DNA from: a virus
Virus record (IMG/VR): IMGVR_UViG_3300028364_000049
Span: 1-49,438 of that record
Reading direction: 5' to 3' (one strand)
DNA length: 49,438 nucleotides
Shown here: one piece after another, positions 1 to 7,875 of the stretch
How positions within the stretch are numbered: the stretch's first letter is position 1
Layout: every line of letters starts with the position of its first letter
Position numbers and translations under genes: made by a program
Notes under the pieces: generated by a model
Told to the model about the DNA's origin: nothing
The model's input: the letters and a program-made list of their open reading frames with translations, nothing else
The model's database searches: none

Positions 1-126
1 ATACGATATCATGGAAATAAATCTTAAATTTTAACAGTTAGAATTTGGTAGTTCAGTTAATTATTTGTATATTAGAGTATTGATAAAAAATGGGTTATGT
101 GAATATCCCGAAAATAAAGATTAATT

Positions 127-309
127 ATGAAAACTAGATTAAAATATTTGTTAATATCGATTGTATCCTTCATAGGAGCCATTGCCATTTCTTCATATCA
201 ACTAATTACAGATACACCATTTGATTCGGTATATTATTTACAAGTAGTTCTATTGGTTATAGGTTGGATATTCTTAATTAAAATGAAACCAATAAAATCG
301 ATAAAGTAA
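127..309 (+). CDS. small two-helix membrane protein
   Basis: A 60-residue protein of unknown function. Two hydrophobic stretches (about residues 7-26 and 39-52) with lysine-rich ends indicate a small inner-membrane protein with two transmembrane helices. The ATG follows an A-rich leader, as elsewhere in this window. It lies just upstream of an unknown gene and an RNA ligase. No motif gives a function. Confidence 0.6.
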   Translation: MKTRLKYLLISIVSFIGAIAISSYQLITDTPFDSVYYLQVVLLVIGWIFLIKMKPIKSIK

Positions 310-331
310 AAAAAGAAATAACACGTAGAAA

Positions 332-661
332 ATGAATGAACTATATGTAGAATCGATACACCGTAATGCAATACAGGGTGATACCTCTTTTACGGAAAAG
401 GGATTTTGGGGAAGTACTCCATCATACTCACAAGCGGAAGTCCGAAAGATTTGGTTCGATGGTATCAAATCAGGTATACGGACTGGGTTACATAAAGCCA
501 GTTTACCCAGCCAGAAAATAGAACTCACATCAAGTATAAAGAATAATAATCAACGTGAATTTATAGAGAAATTCTACGAATTATGTGAAAATCACAATTG
601 TGCGATAGTATTCCATCCAGAACATGGTATGGTTATATCGGATTTGAACAAAAATATATAG
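332..661 (+). CDS. hypothetical protein
   Basis: A 109-residue soluble protein that I do not recognise. It has one N-terminal segment rich in aromatic and polar residues and a C-terminal part that could form an alpha/beta unit (a helix around residues 74-87, then a hydrophobic strand around 90-95). It is separated from the RNA ligase by only 3 nt, so the two are probably co-transcribed. Confidence 0.65.
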   Translation: MNELYVESIHRNAIQGDTSFTEKGFWGSTPSYSQAEVRKIWFDGIKSGIRTGLHKASLPSQKIELTSSIKNNNQREFIEKFYELCENHNCAIVFHPEHGMVISDLNKNI

Positions 662-664
662 AAA

Positions 665-1750
665 ATGGAAAGAAAACTTGCAACATTAAGAATAGTATCA
701 AAGTTAGAACCAATTGAGGGAGCTGATAGGATTGAACTTGCAACCGTAGATGGTTGGAAAGTTGTAGTTGCAAAGGATGTAGGTCATAAAGTAGGTGATA
801 TGGTTGTTTATTGTGAAATAGATTCATTTCTGCCGATTAGACCAGAATATGAGTTTCTACGTAAAACCTCATTCAAAAAAATGGGGGATTTCGAAGGATT
901 CAGATTAAAAACTACAAAGTTCCGCGGCACAATCTCCAATGGATTGATATTACCATTGCATGCATTAGAGAATGATAATAAAATGAAAATCGGAGTTTCA
1001 AGACAACCACATGGTGATCAATTACAATTGGGGCCGTATGATGATGCATTTATAATAGAAGTGGGGGCTGATGTAACAGAGTTATTAGGTATCGTTAAAT
1101 ACGACCCACCGATGCCTGCATGCCTAAATGCGGTTGCAAAGGGGTATTTTCCTGGGTTCATCCCAAAAAGTGATGAAATCAGATGCCAAAATTTTACTGC
1201 ATCCGAATACGAATCATTGAGGGAAAAGGAATATTATGTTGCGGAAAAGTTGGATGGAAGTTCAGTAACCTTTTTCTTGCATGATAACGAATTCGGTGTA
1301 TGTTCACGAAATTTAGAATTAATAGAGGATGATACTAATTCAATTTGGAAAGTTGCAAGGGAACTGAAAATTGAAGAAAAATTAAGAGGATGTGGTATAC
1401 CCGGAATCATGATACAGGGTGAAATAATCGGTGAGGGAATCCAGAAAAATTCATATAAGATAAAGGGGCAGACTGTTAAGTTCTTCACCGCGTATAACAT
1501 TGGGAATCGTTCTCGTTATAAATTCAATAGATTTGAAGAAATTATCAGAGATTTGGGATTAGAAACTGTACCCATATTATCACAAAATATAAAATTACCT
1601 GATAATATTGAGGATTTGGTTAAAAGTGCAGACGGTAAATCAATATTGAATAAAAATACAAACCGTGAGGGATTGGTATATCGTAGTTTAGATGGTGAAA
1701 TTTCATTTAAATGCATAGGAAATGAATTTTTAATTAAAGAAACGGATTAA
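665..1750 (+). CDS. RNA ligase (DRB0094/Rnl5-like, with N-terminal OB-type domain)
   Basis: ATP-dependent RNA ligase that would join RNA ends through a lysine-AMP intermediate. The nucleotidyltransferase core carries motif I EKLDGSS with catalytic Lys195, motif III around QGEIIG (251-256), motif IV EGLVYR (335-340) and motif V SFKC (347-350). The roughly 180 residues before motif I resemble the OB-fold extension of the DRB0094-type ligases, which fits the 361-residue length. Phage RNA ligases usually repair tRNAs cut by host defence nucleases; a 2H phosphoesterase at 4408 could process ends for it. Function from motifs is secure; the exact substrate is inferred. Confidence 0.9.
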   Translation: MERKLATLRIVSKLEPIEGADRIELATVDGWKVVVAKDVGHKVGDMVVYCEIDSFLPIRPEYEFLRKTSFKKMGDFEGFRLKTTKFRGTISNGLILPLHALENDNKMKIGVSRQPHGDQLQLGPYDDAFIIEVGADVTELLGIVKYDPPMPACLNAVAKGYFPGFIPKSDEIRCQNFTASEYESLREKEYYVAEKLDGSSVTFFLHDNEFGVCSRNLELIEDDTNSIWKVARELKIEEKLRGCGIPGIMIQGEIIGEGIQKNSYKIKGQTVKFFTAYNIGNRSRYKFNRFEEIIRDLGLETVPILSQNIKLPDNIEDLVKSADGKSILNKNTNREGLVYRSLDGEISFKCIGNEFLIKETD

Positions 1751-1756
1751 ATTATG

Positions 1757-1913
1757 ATGGATACATACATTTATAACGACACACGTAGGTCCGTGGAAAA
1801 AAAAATGCAAGAAACTATATAAAAAAGGATTCTTCGATAGATTTTGGAATAAAGAAGTTGATCCTATAATGAAAATGAGGTTTAGTAAAATACAAGATTG
1901 GTTAAATGAGTAG
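1757..1913 (+). pseudogene. small gene interrupted at an A9 run (frameshift)
   Basis: An ATG (1757) opens a frame that reaches TAA at 1820-1822 after 21 codons. The next frame stays open to TAG at 1911-1913, where it overlaps the start of the following gene. The two frames meet at nine consecutive A residues (1797-1805). Removing one A would give one continuous protein of about 51 residues. It could be a real mutation, a homopolymer sequencing error or slippage during expression; the sequence alone does not decide. Confidence 0.5.
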
Positions 1914-2091
1914 AAGAGAAATAAAACTAACATATGAAAGAATGGGCCACGTAAGGGAAATGTTGGCTCGGTGCTTACATACTGGAACTACCGAATTCCT
2001 ATTACGTATATATGAAACCGGATGTTACACAAGTGATGATCGAAGCCGATTAAATATAATCGTGGAGAAATTTAATAAAGAGAATGATTAA
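1906..2091 (+). CDS. small helical protein of the IL.TGxY...LNxIR family
   Basis: A 61-residue protein whose second half reads LLRIYETGCY then RLNIIVEKF. It matches a pattern repeated in many small proteins of this window (33.4, 34.4, 39.2, 41.6-42.1 and 44.3 kb): two helices joined by a (T)GxY turn, then LNxI(R)xxY/F. Function unknown. It overlaps the end of the interrupted gene upstream and is 1 nt from the next small ORF. Confidence 0.65.
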   Translation: MSRREIKLTYERMGHVREMLARCLHTGTTEFLLRIYETGCYTSDDRSRLNIIVEKFNKEND

Positions 2092-2092
2092 G

Positions 2093-2188
2093 ATGGAAGA
2101 AGAAACTAAATTATTAATAGAACAATGTTATGTATTAGCAGAGGATTTCGAAGATTTTTATGGAATGATTAAAAACCTATTAAAATGA
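2093..2188 (+). CDS. very small acidic protein
   Basis: A 31-residue ORF (MEEETKLL...) starting 1 nt after the previous stop. It is acidic and predicted helical. Support comes only from tight packing in the gene string and an A-rich start context. Function unknown. Confidence 0.4.
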   Translation: MEEETKLLIEQCYVLAEDFEDFYGMIKNLLK

Positions 2189-2254
2189 GTAAACTTTAAC
2201 AAAAATTTAACAAAATATACACACTATATTTGGAACACCAACATATTTATATGT

Positions 2255-2911
2255 ATGGTAATATACAAGACAACAAATTTAATCAATGGCAAAATCTACG
2301 TTGGTAAGGATACAAAAAACAAACCAAGTTATATTGGTTCTGGAAAGATATTAAAACAGGCCATAAAAAAACACGGTAAAGAAAACTTTAAGAAAGAAAT
2401 ACTGGAATATTGTAATGATATGGTAGAATTGGAACAACGTGAGATATACTGGATATCCAAATTGAATTCAATATCCAATGGATACAATATAACAGAGGGA
2501 GGGACAGGTGGTGATACGTGGACTAATAATGATATATCTACACATTGGAATACCGGAAAGACTCCGTGGAACAAAGGTATTCCAATATCAGATGAAATGA
2601 AATCTCGGATCAGTGAAACTAAAAAAGGAAACTCAAAGTCCAATTCGGGATCATATAAAAAAGGCAAGGAAAATCGTCATTTCGGAAAAAAACAAAAAGA
2701 TAGTACTGTAAATAAACGTGTTAACACTAGAAGAAAAAATGGGTCGTATGTGGGTATAGGTATATTCAAACCAAAAGGAGTAAGACACATTACAGATAAT
2801 ATAGAATTCAATTCAATAAAAGAAGCAGCAGAACATTACGGTATCACTAGAGATAGAGTGGGATATAGTTGTAGAACAGAATGGAAAAATGGTAAATTCA
2901 GATTTATATGA
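2255..2911 (+). CDS. free-standing GIY-YIG homing endonuclease with NUMOD motifs
   Basis: A site-specific nuclease of the GIY-YIG type that would spread its own gene. The N-terminal catalytic module shows IYKTTN (3-8) and the YVG strand (15-17) of the family. The middle has repeated NUMOD3-like motifs around GKTPWNKG and RHFGKKQ. The C-terminus (about 180-218) looks like a NUMOD1/helix-turn-helix DNA-binding unit. It sits between a small ORF and a nuclease gene with a 4-nt overlap to the latter, and has its own AT-rich upstream region. Typical of mobile genes in large phages. Confidence 0.88.
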   Translation: MVIYKTTNLINGKIYVGKDTKNKPSYIGSGKILKQAIKKHGKENFKKEILEYCNDMVELEQREIYWISKLNSISNGYNITEGGTGGDTWTNNDISTHWNTGKTPWNKGIPISDEMKSRISETKKGNSKSNSGSYKKGKENRHFGKKQKDSTVNKRVNTRRKNGSYVGIGIFKPKGVRHITDNIEFNSIKEAAEHYGITRDRVGYSCRTEWKNGKFRFI

Positions 2912-3792
2912 TCGAAGAAATAAAAAAAAGAAATAAAGTAGTTAGTTTTTCACAATATACAATGTTTAGTTCTTGTAAGAAAAAATATAAGTTAAGGTAT
3001 ATTGATAAATTAGCTAAAGGTAGTGGTAATGTGCATAGTGTTTTCGGAACTGCTATACACGAAACTATACAAAGTTTCCTAAAGGTAATGTACGGTGAAA
3101 GTAAGAAAGCCGCTTTGAATATCAATCTGGATTCTTTATTGTATGAGAATTTAATAATAGCATTTCAAACCGACCAAAAAAAAATGGATGGTGCACTGCC
3201 GTGTACCAAGGAAGAACTTATAGAATTCTACGAGGACGGTCAAAATATACTACAGTATTTTACAGGTAAATTAAATAAGTTCTACCCGAAACAGGGATAT
3301 GAATTAGTTGCCATAGAATATAGAATCGAGGAAGAATTAAAACCTGGAGTTATATTCTGGGGATTCATAGATGTGGTATTACGTGATAATATTTCAGGCA
3401 AGATAATAGTAATCGATTTAAAAACATCCACCAAAGGCTGGGGTTCATATAAGAAGAACGATAAAATCGGTACATCACAAGTACTGTTATACAAAAAACT
3501 ATATTCTGAAAAGGAGGATATTCCACTTAATGATATAAGTGTGGAGTATCAGATTATGAAACGTAAGTTACCTCAAAATTCAGAATGGCCGATTCCAAGA
3601 ATTTCCAAGTTCGTACCCGCTAACGGAAAACCATCGGTAAACAAAGCATGGAATTCATTTATGGAATTCGTAGATTATGTATTCGATGGAGAAGGTAACT
3701 ACCGTACAGAAAATTTATTTGAAGCAAGCCCTTCCAAACTTTGTGATTGGTGTTTTTTCAAAACTTCTGGACATTGTGATTCATGGAGATAA
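2908..3792 (+). CDS. PD-(D/E)XK nuclease (RecB/Cas4-like) with probable Fe-S cluster
   Basis: A 294-residue exonuclease-type protein of the RecB/Cas4/AddB-C superfamily. Visible motifs are GTAIH (47-51), GFID with Asp155, the core DLKTS (Asp170, Lys172) and Gln191 in QVLLYKK. Cys23 near the N-terminus together with Cys279, Cys282 and Cys290 match the four cysteines that hold a 4Fe-4S cluster in Cas4 and AddB-type nucleases. It probably acts in phage recombination or end processing. It overlaps the homing endonuclease gene by 4 nt; homing genes often sit beside core DNA-metabolism genes. Confidence 0.88.
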   Translation: MIEEIKKRNKVVSFSQYTMFSSCKKKYKLRYIDKLAKGSGNVHSVFGTAIHETIQSFLKVMYGESKKAALNINLDSLLYENLIIAFQTDQKKMDGALPCTKEELIEFYEDGQNILQYFTGKLNKFYPKQGYELVAIEYRIEEELKPGVIFWGFIDVVLRDNISGKIIVIDLKTSTKGWGSYKKNDKIGTSQVLLYKKLYSEKEDIPLNDISVEYQIMKRKLPQNSEWPIPRISKFVPANGKPSVNKAWNSFMEFVDYVFDGEGNYRTENLFEASPSKLCDWCFFKTSGHCDSWR

Positions 3793-3810
3793 TCGATCAA
3801 ATAAAAATAT

Positions 3811-4113
3811 ATGGATATAATAGAACTAGAAAAAAAAAGAATGGAACGGTCATTAAAAACATTCCCCCATGCTACCCCACGTGGTTCATTGGAAAGGGCT
3901 AAAGAAGAGATTAAGGAAATTCAAGAATATATTGACAATGGGGTAAAAGACCCATATGAATATCTCGATGCAATTATGTGTATATTTGATGTCGCAGGCA
4001 GGATGGGTATTAGTGCCAGAGAAGTAATGATTGCGTATGAACTGAAACTCGATATCAACACAAAACGTACTTGGAACAGGAATCCAGACAACAGTTATTC
4101 CCACAAAAAATAA
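3811..4113 (+). CDS. MazG-like / DUF550 dNTP pyrophosphohydrolase
   Basis: A 100-residue all-helical protein. EE-KE (32-36) followed by EYLDA (50-54) match the EExxE...ExxD metal-binding motif of the MazG/DUF550 pyrophosphohydrolases. The C-terminal TKRTW resembles the conserved tail of DUF550 proteins. DUF550 members hydrolyse dATP/dGTP-type nucleotides. In phages with 2-aminoadenine DNA a related enzyme (MazZ) accompanies PurZ, but no PurZ is visible here, so a general nucleotide clean-up role is safer. Confidence 0.72.
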   Translation: MDIIELEKKRMERSLKTFPHATPRGSLERAKEEIKEIQEYIDNGVKDPYEYLDAIMCIFDVAGRMGISAREVMIAYELKLDINTKRTWNRNPDNSYSHKK

Positions 4114-4199
4114 ACTTCATAATTTATTTACGTTTTTCTAAAACGTATATATGTATATACGACCAATATATAAGTATATATTAATTATGAAAAAATGAC

Positions 4200-4400
4200 A
4201 TGGCAAAAACAGAAACAAAATTAACTTCTGTAAAGATTATTAAGGACATTTACAGTAGGTTTAAGAAATTATCTTTTGAAAGTAATTTGACATTACAAAA
4301 ACTAGTCAACCGCTCGTTGACAAAATATGTAGAAGATGAAACCTTCCGAGTAGAAATAAAGGAATATACGGAACTAGAAACTTCTGGTTCACAATTTTAA
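4200..4400 (+). CDS. ribbon-helix-helix DNA-binding protein
   Basis: A 66-residue protein with a short beta strand (TSVKIIKD), then two helices (about residues 17-28 and 32-44), ending in an acidic tail. This fits the Arc/MetJ-type ribbon-helix-helix fold, usually a dimeric repressor. An 87-nt AT-rich gap precedes it and may hold its promoter or operator. Similar RHH genes occur at 6181 and 47014. Confidence 0.65.
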   Translation: MAKTETKLTSVKIIKDIYSRFKKLSFESNLTLQKLVNRSLTKYVEDETFRVEIKEYTELETSGSQF

Positions 4401-4407
4401 AAAACAA

Positions 4408-4968
4408 ATGAAGTTACGTAATTTACTACCAAAATCCTTATTAAAAGAGGGTGTAAAACATAAGTTTGGATATATAGCGTTATTTTTCACATTTACCGAA
4501 ATGAAAAAAATACATTCGGTAATTGATTCTAATGATATATTCATAGATGATGATGATGATGATTCATTTGGATTAGAAACAGAACCGCATACAACTCTTT
4601 TATATGGGATACACGAGGAAGTTTCCGTGCAAGATGTAGAGGATATTCTAAATAAATACACATACTATACGTGTGAAGTAAGTAACCCATCATTATTTGA
4701 AAGTGATAAATACGATGTATTAAAATTTGATGTTACAGGAGACAACCTCCATGAAACAAACGGTGATTTAAAATCATTACCACATACATCAAGTTATCCG
4801 AAATACCATCCACACTTAACGATTGGATATGTAAATCCAGGTAAAGGAAAGAAATACGTAGATAAATTGAACAAAATTGGACAAAACTCATTTTGGTTAA
4901 CACCACAGTACGTTGTGTTTTCACGAGCAAACGGTAAAAAAACAAAAATTAAAATAAGAATAGATTGA
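4408..4968 (+). CDS. 2H phosphoesterase (2'-5' RNA ligase-like)
   Basis: A 186-residue protein of the 2H superfamily. The two signature HxT motifs are His61-Thr-Thr63 (EPHTTLLYG) and His136-Leu-Thr138 (HPHLTIGY). Such enzymes hydrolyse 2'-5' bonds, cyclic phosphates or anti-viral oligoadenylate-type signals. A run of aspartates (47-52) lies between. The N-terminus, MKLRNLLPKSLLKEG, resembles the leader peptides of the genes at 15143, 15436 and 19141 and may be a virion-packaging signal. Fold assignment is firm, substrate unknown. Confidence 0.83.
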   Translation: MKLRNLLPKSLLKEGVKHKFGYIALFFTFTEMKKIHSVIDSNDIFIDDDDDDSFGLETEPHTTLLYGIHEEVSVQDVEDILNKYTYYTCEVSNPSLFESDKYDVLKFDVTGDNLHETNGDLKSLPHTSSYPKYHPHLTIGYVNPGKGKKYVDKLNKIGQNSFWLTPQYVVFSRANGKKTKIKIRID

Positions 4969-4994
4969 TATGGCACTAAATAAAGTAAATTAAA

Positions 4995-5564
4995 ATGAAT
5001 AAAGACAATTTTGGTAGTAATGGTAAAAAATGTATTTTGTTGCTGAGTGATGATTTAAGAATGGCAAGTGGTATAGCTACGATGTCGAAGGAATTCGTAC
5101 TAGGTACACTTGATAAATATAACTGGGTTCAGTTGGGTGCAGCGATTGACCATCCCGACCAAGGGAAGGAGTTGGATATGAATGATGATGTTAGGAAATC
5201 AACAGGAATTAAGGATGCAGAACTTAGATTGATCCCATGGAGTGGATATGGTGATGCAAATATCCTACGCCAACTTATAATGAAATACAGACCAGATGCA
5301 ATACTACACTTTACTGATCCGAGGTATTTTTATTGGTTATACGAAATTGAGGCTGAAATTAGGGAGAACATTCCAATACTATACTATACTATTTGGGATA
5401 ATGTGGGAACACCGGAAACCGATTGGGCAGGTGATCCTGATTACAATTCAGAGTATTACTCATCATGTGATGGGTTATTCTGTATCTCCCGACAGACGTA
5501 TGGAATGGTTAATCGGGTAATATCAAAAAAATATGGAGATGAGTTAGAAATTGTTAATAACTAA
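4995..5564 (+). CDS. glycosyltransferase, N-terminal half (split gene)
   Basis: A 189-residue GT-B-type N-terminal domain. It opens with a Rossmann strand (CILLLSDD) followed by a Gly-containing loop (MASGIATMS), as in GT4-like enzymes, and continues through DAILHFTDPRYF and the inter-domain segment DGLFCISRQTYG. It stops at 5564, before the nucleotide-sugar-binding half, which resumes at 6321. The gap contains a homing endonuclease and an RHH gene. The halves would together make a normal enzyme of about 485 residues and may assemble as a split protein, as known for nrdA split by a homing gene in phage Aeh1. Confidence 0.8.
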   Translation: MNKDNFGSNGKKCILLLSDDLRMASGIATMSKEFVLGTLDKYNWVQLGAAIDHPDQGKELDMNDDVRKSTGIKDAELRLIPWSGYGDANILRQLIMKYRPDAILHFTDPRYFYWLYEIEAEIRENIPILYYTIWDNVGTPETDWAGDPDYNSEYYSSCDGLFCISRQTYGMVNRVISKKYGDELEIVNN

Positions 5565-5630
5565 TTGAACTTATTTGAATGTTTTTTAGGTTTTTTTGAT
5601 TGTTTTTTTGTTTTTCTTATATTCATATGT

Positions 5631-6188
5631 ATGAAGCATTATGTATATAGATTAGAAGATCCGATAACTAATGAATTTTACATTGGAAGTAGAAGCTGTA
5701 AATGTGATATAAAAGATGATCCTTATATGGGTAGCTATTATACTTGGAAGCCAGAAGACAAATCAATCTTGGTAAAAACAATATTAAAATCAAATTTTAG
5801 AAAACGAGAAACTTGCATAAAATACGAAGCTAAAATTATTAAAGAAAATATTGATACTAAATTAAACAGGAATTATCACATTCCGAAAGCTGGATTTCAT
5901 ACTATGGGAAAATCATGTAGTGATGAAACCCGTAAAAAGTTAAGTAATATAATATTAAATAATTTAGAAGAACACCGAGCACGGGTAAAAAAGTACCATG
6001 CTGATGTTAGAGGTGAAATGAACCCCTTTTACGGAAAACATCATACGGATAAAACTAAATTAAATCATAGTAAATTTATGAAATCACAACCATCTATTAA
6101 ATGTCCTTATTGTGATAAAGTTGGAGGGAATGGTATAATGCAACGTTGGCACTTTGATAATTGCAAATTAAAAAATAAAAATGACTAG
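5631..6188 (+). CDS. GIY-YIG homing endonuclease inserted in a glycosyltransferase gene
   Basis: A 185-residue endonuclease starting at ATG 5631 after a T-rich tract. HYVYRLEDP and FYIGSRS give the GIY-YIG core. GEMNPFYGKHH is a NUMOD3-like motif. The C-terminal CPYCDKVG...RWHFDNC is a compact Cys/His zinc finger common at the ends of phage GIY-YIG enzymes. It lies precisely between the two halves of the split glycosyltransferase. The ORFs fill almost the whole insert, leaving no room for a group I intron core. Confidence 0.87.
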   Translation: MKHYVYRLEDPITNEFYIGSRSCKCDIKDDPYMGSYYTWKPEDKSILVKTILKSNFRKRETCIKYEAKIIKENIDTKLNRNYHIPKAGFHTMGKSCSDETRKKLSNIILNNLEEHRARVKKYHADVRGEMNPFYGKHHTDKTKLNHSKFMKSQPSIKCPYCDKVGGNGIMQRWHFDNCKLKNKND

Positions 6189-6324
6189 ATACACAGTAAA
6201 TATAAAAGAAGAAGCATATTCAAAGATAAGGGAATATTGTAAAGAAAATGCATTAAAAATTAATGGTTGGGTAGAAAAAATACTAATGGATAAATTAGAT
6301 GAAATTAACAAGAAAACATTATGA
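6181..6324 (+). CDS. small ribbon-helix-helix protein accompanying the homing endonuclease
   Basis: A 47-residue protein with strand RYTVNIKEE followed by two helices ending in WVEKILMDKL, fitting an RHH/CopG-like fold. Its start overlaps the endonuclease stop by 8 nt, and its stop overlaps the ATG of the downstream glycosyltransferase half (ATGA). It is probably part of the inserted element and may control the endonuclease or couple translation into the second glycosyltransferase half. Confidence 0.6.
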   Translation: MTRYTVNIKEEAYSKIREYCKENALKINGWVEKILMDKLDEINKKTL

Positions 6325-7211
6325 AAAACCTAAAAGGAGAAAAATCCAATTGTGTAATAACGTATTGCCCACATGGTATTAATGATAAAATTTTCAAACC
6401 CGTCAACGTGGAAGATGAATTCAGACAATCGCTTTTCGGCCAGAAAAATTATAAATTCGTATTGTTTTGGATGAACAGAAACATAAAACGTAAACAACCC
6501 AGCGATGTAATATGGGCGTACAAAAAATTCGTGGATAGTATCCCCACAGAAAACCGTAAGGAAGTATGTTTAATAATGCATACGAATCCAATCGATACCA
6601 ATGGAACGGATCTAGTTGCGGTCAAGAAAAAGATTTGTCCTGATTACGAGGTTATCTTTTCAACAAATAGAATTGATCAATCTCAATTAAATAAACTTTA
6701 CAACATATCCGATGTTACGATAAATATCGCTGGTAACGAGGGATTTGGATTAACAACCGCAGAATCACTGATGGCTGGAACTCCGATAATCGTAAACGTT
6801 ACGGGAGGGTTACAGGATCAATGTGGTTTCCGAGTAGGTGGGAAAGAACTAACTACGGAAGATTACATTAAAATCGGATCACTACACGAGTACAAAAAGT
6901 GGGAGGATACGGTTACCCACGGTAAGTGGGTCAAACCCGTATGGCCACGAGTACAGACAATGGTAGGATCAGTATCGACCCCATATATTATAGATGATAA
7001 AGTGAATGTGGATGATGTCACGGATGCAATTAAGTACTGGTACGATATGACAAAAATGGAACGTACCGAATGTGGTACATCCGGTAGGGAATGGATGAAT
7101 AAGAAAAATGGGTTGAATTTAAAGACCATGTGTGATACTATGACCAATGGTATTGAGGCGGCACTTAAAAACTTCAAGCCCAAACCTAGATATAACCTTT
7201 ATAAAATTTAA
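6321..7211 (+). CDS. glycosyltransferase, C-terminal half (GT4-like)
   Basis: A 296-residue C-terminal GT-B domain. CPHGIN opens the domain and the donor-binding segment NIAGNEGFGLTTAESLMAGTP carries the glutamate-rich GT4 signature (EGFGLxxxE). The ATG overlaps the RHH gene stop. The start peptide KNLKGEKSN is the expected continuation of the first half ending at 5564, so one ancestral gene was interrupted. Likely substrate: a nucleotide sugar used to modify phage DNA or a virion or host surface component. Confidence 0.85.
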   Translation: MKNLKGEKSNCVITYCPHGINDKIFKPVNVEDEFRQSLFGQKNYKFVLFWMNRNIKRKQPSDVIWAYKKFVDSIPTENRKEVCLIMHTNPIDTNGTDLVAVKKKICPDYEVIFSTNRIDQSQLNKLYNISDVTINIAGNEGFGLTTAESLMAGTPIIVNVTGGLQDQCGFRVGGKELTTEDYIKIGSLHEYKKWEDTVTHGKWVKPVWPRVQTMVGSVSTPYIIDDKVNVDDVTDAIKYWYDMTKMERTECGTSGREWMNKKNGLNLKTMCDTMTNGIEAALKNFKPKPRYNLYKI

Positions 7212-7215
7212 TAAT

Positions 7216-7356
7216 ATGAAAATAAATAAGAGATATTTTTATGTTGGGATTATATCGATTATGATAATATATTCATGTAAGAAATCATATGATTTGATAT
7301 CCGAAGCGATTACAATAGAAGATTTAAAAAAAGAAAATATAACAGAAAATGAATAA
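7216..7356 (+). CDS. small lipoprotein or membrane-anchored peptide
   Basis: A 46-residue ORF. After a Lys/Arg-rich start it has a hydrophobic segment ending IIYSCKK, which resembles a lipobox with Cys16 or so as the lipidated residue. It then has an acidic tail. It overlaps the start of the next glycosyltransferase by 8 nt. Function unknown. Confidence 0.5.
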   Translation: MKINKRYFYVGIISIMIIYSCKKSYDLISEAITIEDLKKENITENE

Positions 7357-7874
7357 CAAACCATTACTAGTATTTCAAGCCCCGATTGCCACACGGTCGG
7401 GGTATGGGTGATCATTCAAGAGATTTATTAAGAAGTCTTTTTGAGATAGATAGATTCGATATAAAAGTAGTTCCGACAAAATGGGGGAATACACCACAAA
7501 ATCAATTAACCGATGATACCGAATTCGGTAGAATGATTTTAAATAATATTATAACTACATTGGATAGGAAACCCGAAGTGTTTATACAAGTCAGTGTTGC
7601 AAACGAATTTAAACCAGTTGGTGTTTTTAATATCGGTATTACTGCGGGGGTAGAGACAACTGCGGCTCCCAAGGATTTTATTGAGGGGTGTAATCGAATG
7701 GATCTGGTAATCGTTCCATCCGAATTCACAAAACGAACATTACAGAACACAGGATACAACCAAATAGATAAACGAACGGGTAAAACGGTATCGGTGTTAA
7801 AATTAGAAAAACCGATAGAAGTTCTCCATGAGGGATTAAATTTAGAAGTTTTCAATAAAATAGAATGGGTATAA
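7349..7874 (+). pseudogene. glycosyltransferase N-terminal domain with frameshift at GGG 7406-7408
   Basis: Starting from ATG 7349 the frame encodes MNNKPLLVFQAPIATRSGYG and then hits TGA at 7409-7411. The adjacent frame continues with GDHSRDLLRSLFE, exactly the expected GT-B continuation (SGYGDHSRDL), to TAA at 7872-7874. One extra G in the GGG run explains the break. The remaining domain (FNIGITAGVETT, LVIVPSEFTKRTL, VLHEGLN) is a typical GT4-like N-terminal domain. The C-terminal half follows in a third frame at 7876. Mutation, sequencing error or recoding are all possible. Confidence 0.75.
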
Positions 7875-7875
7875 T

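Noticed and set aside
3811-4113. 2-aminoadenine (Z-genome) pathway marker
   Set aside because: The DUF550/MazG-like protein alone is insufficient; no PurZ, DatZ or DpoZ is visible in the window.
5565-6320. Group I intron interrupting the glycosyltransferase gene
   Set aside because: The ORFs for the endonuclease and RHH protein occupy 5631-6324, leaving about 70 nt; an intron core needs far more, and no conserved core segments are visible.
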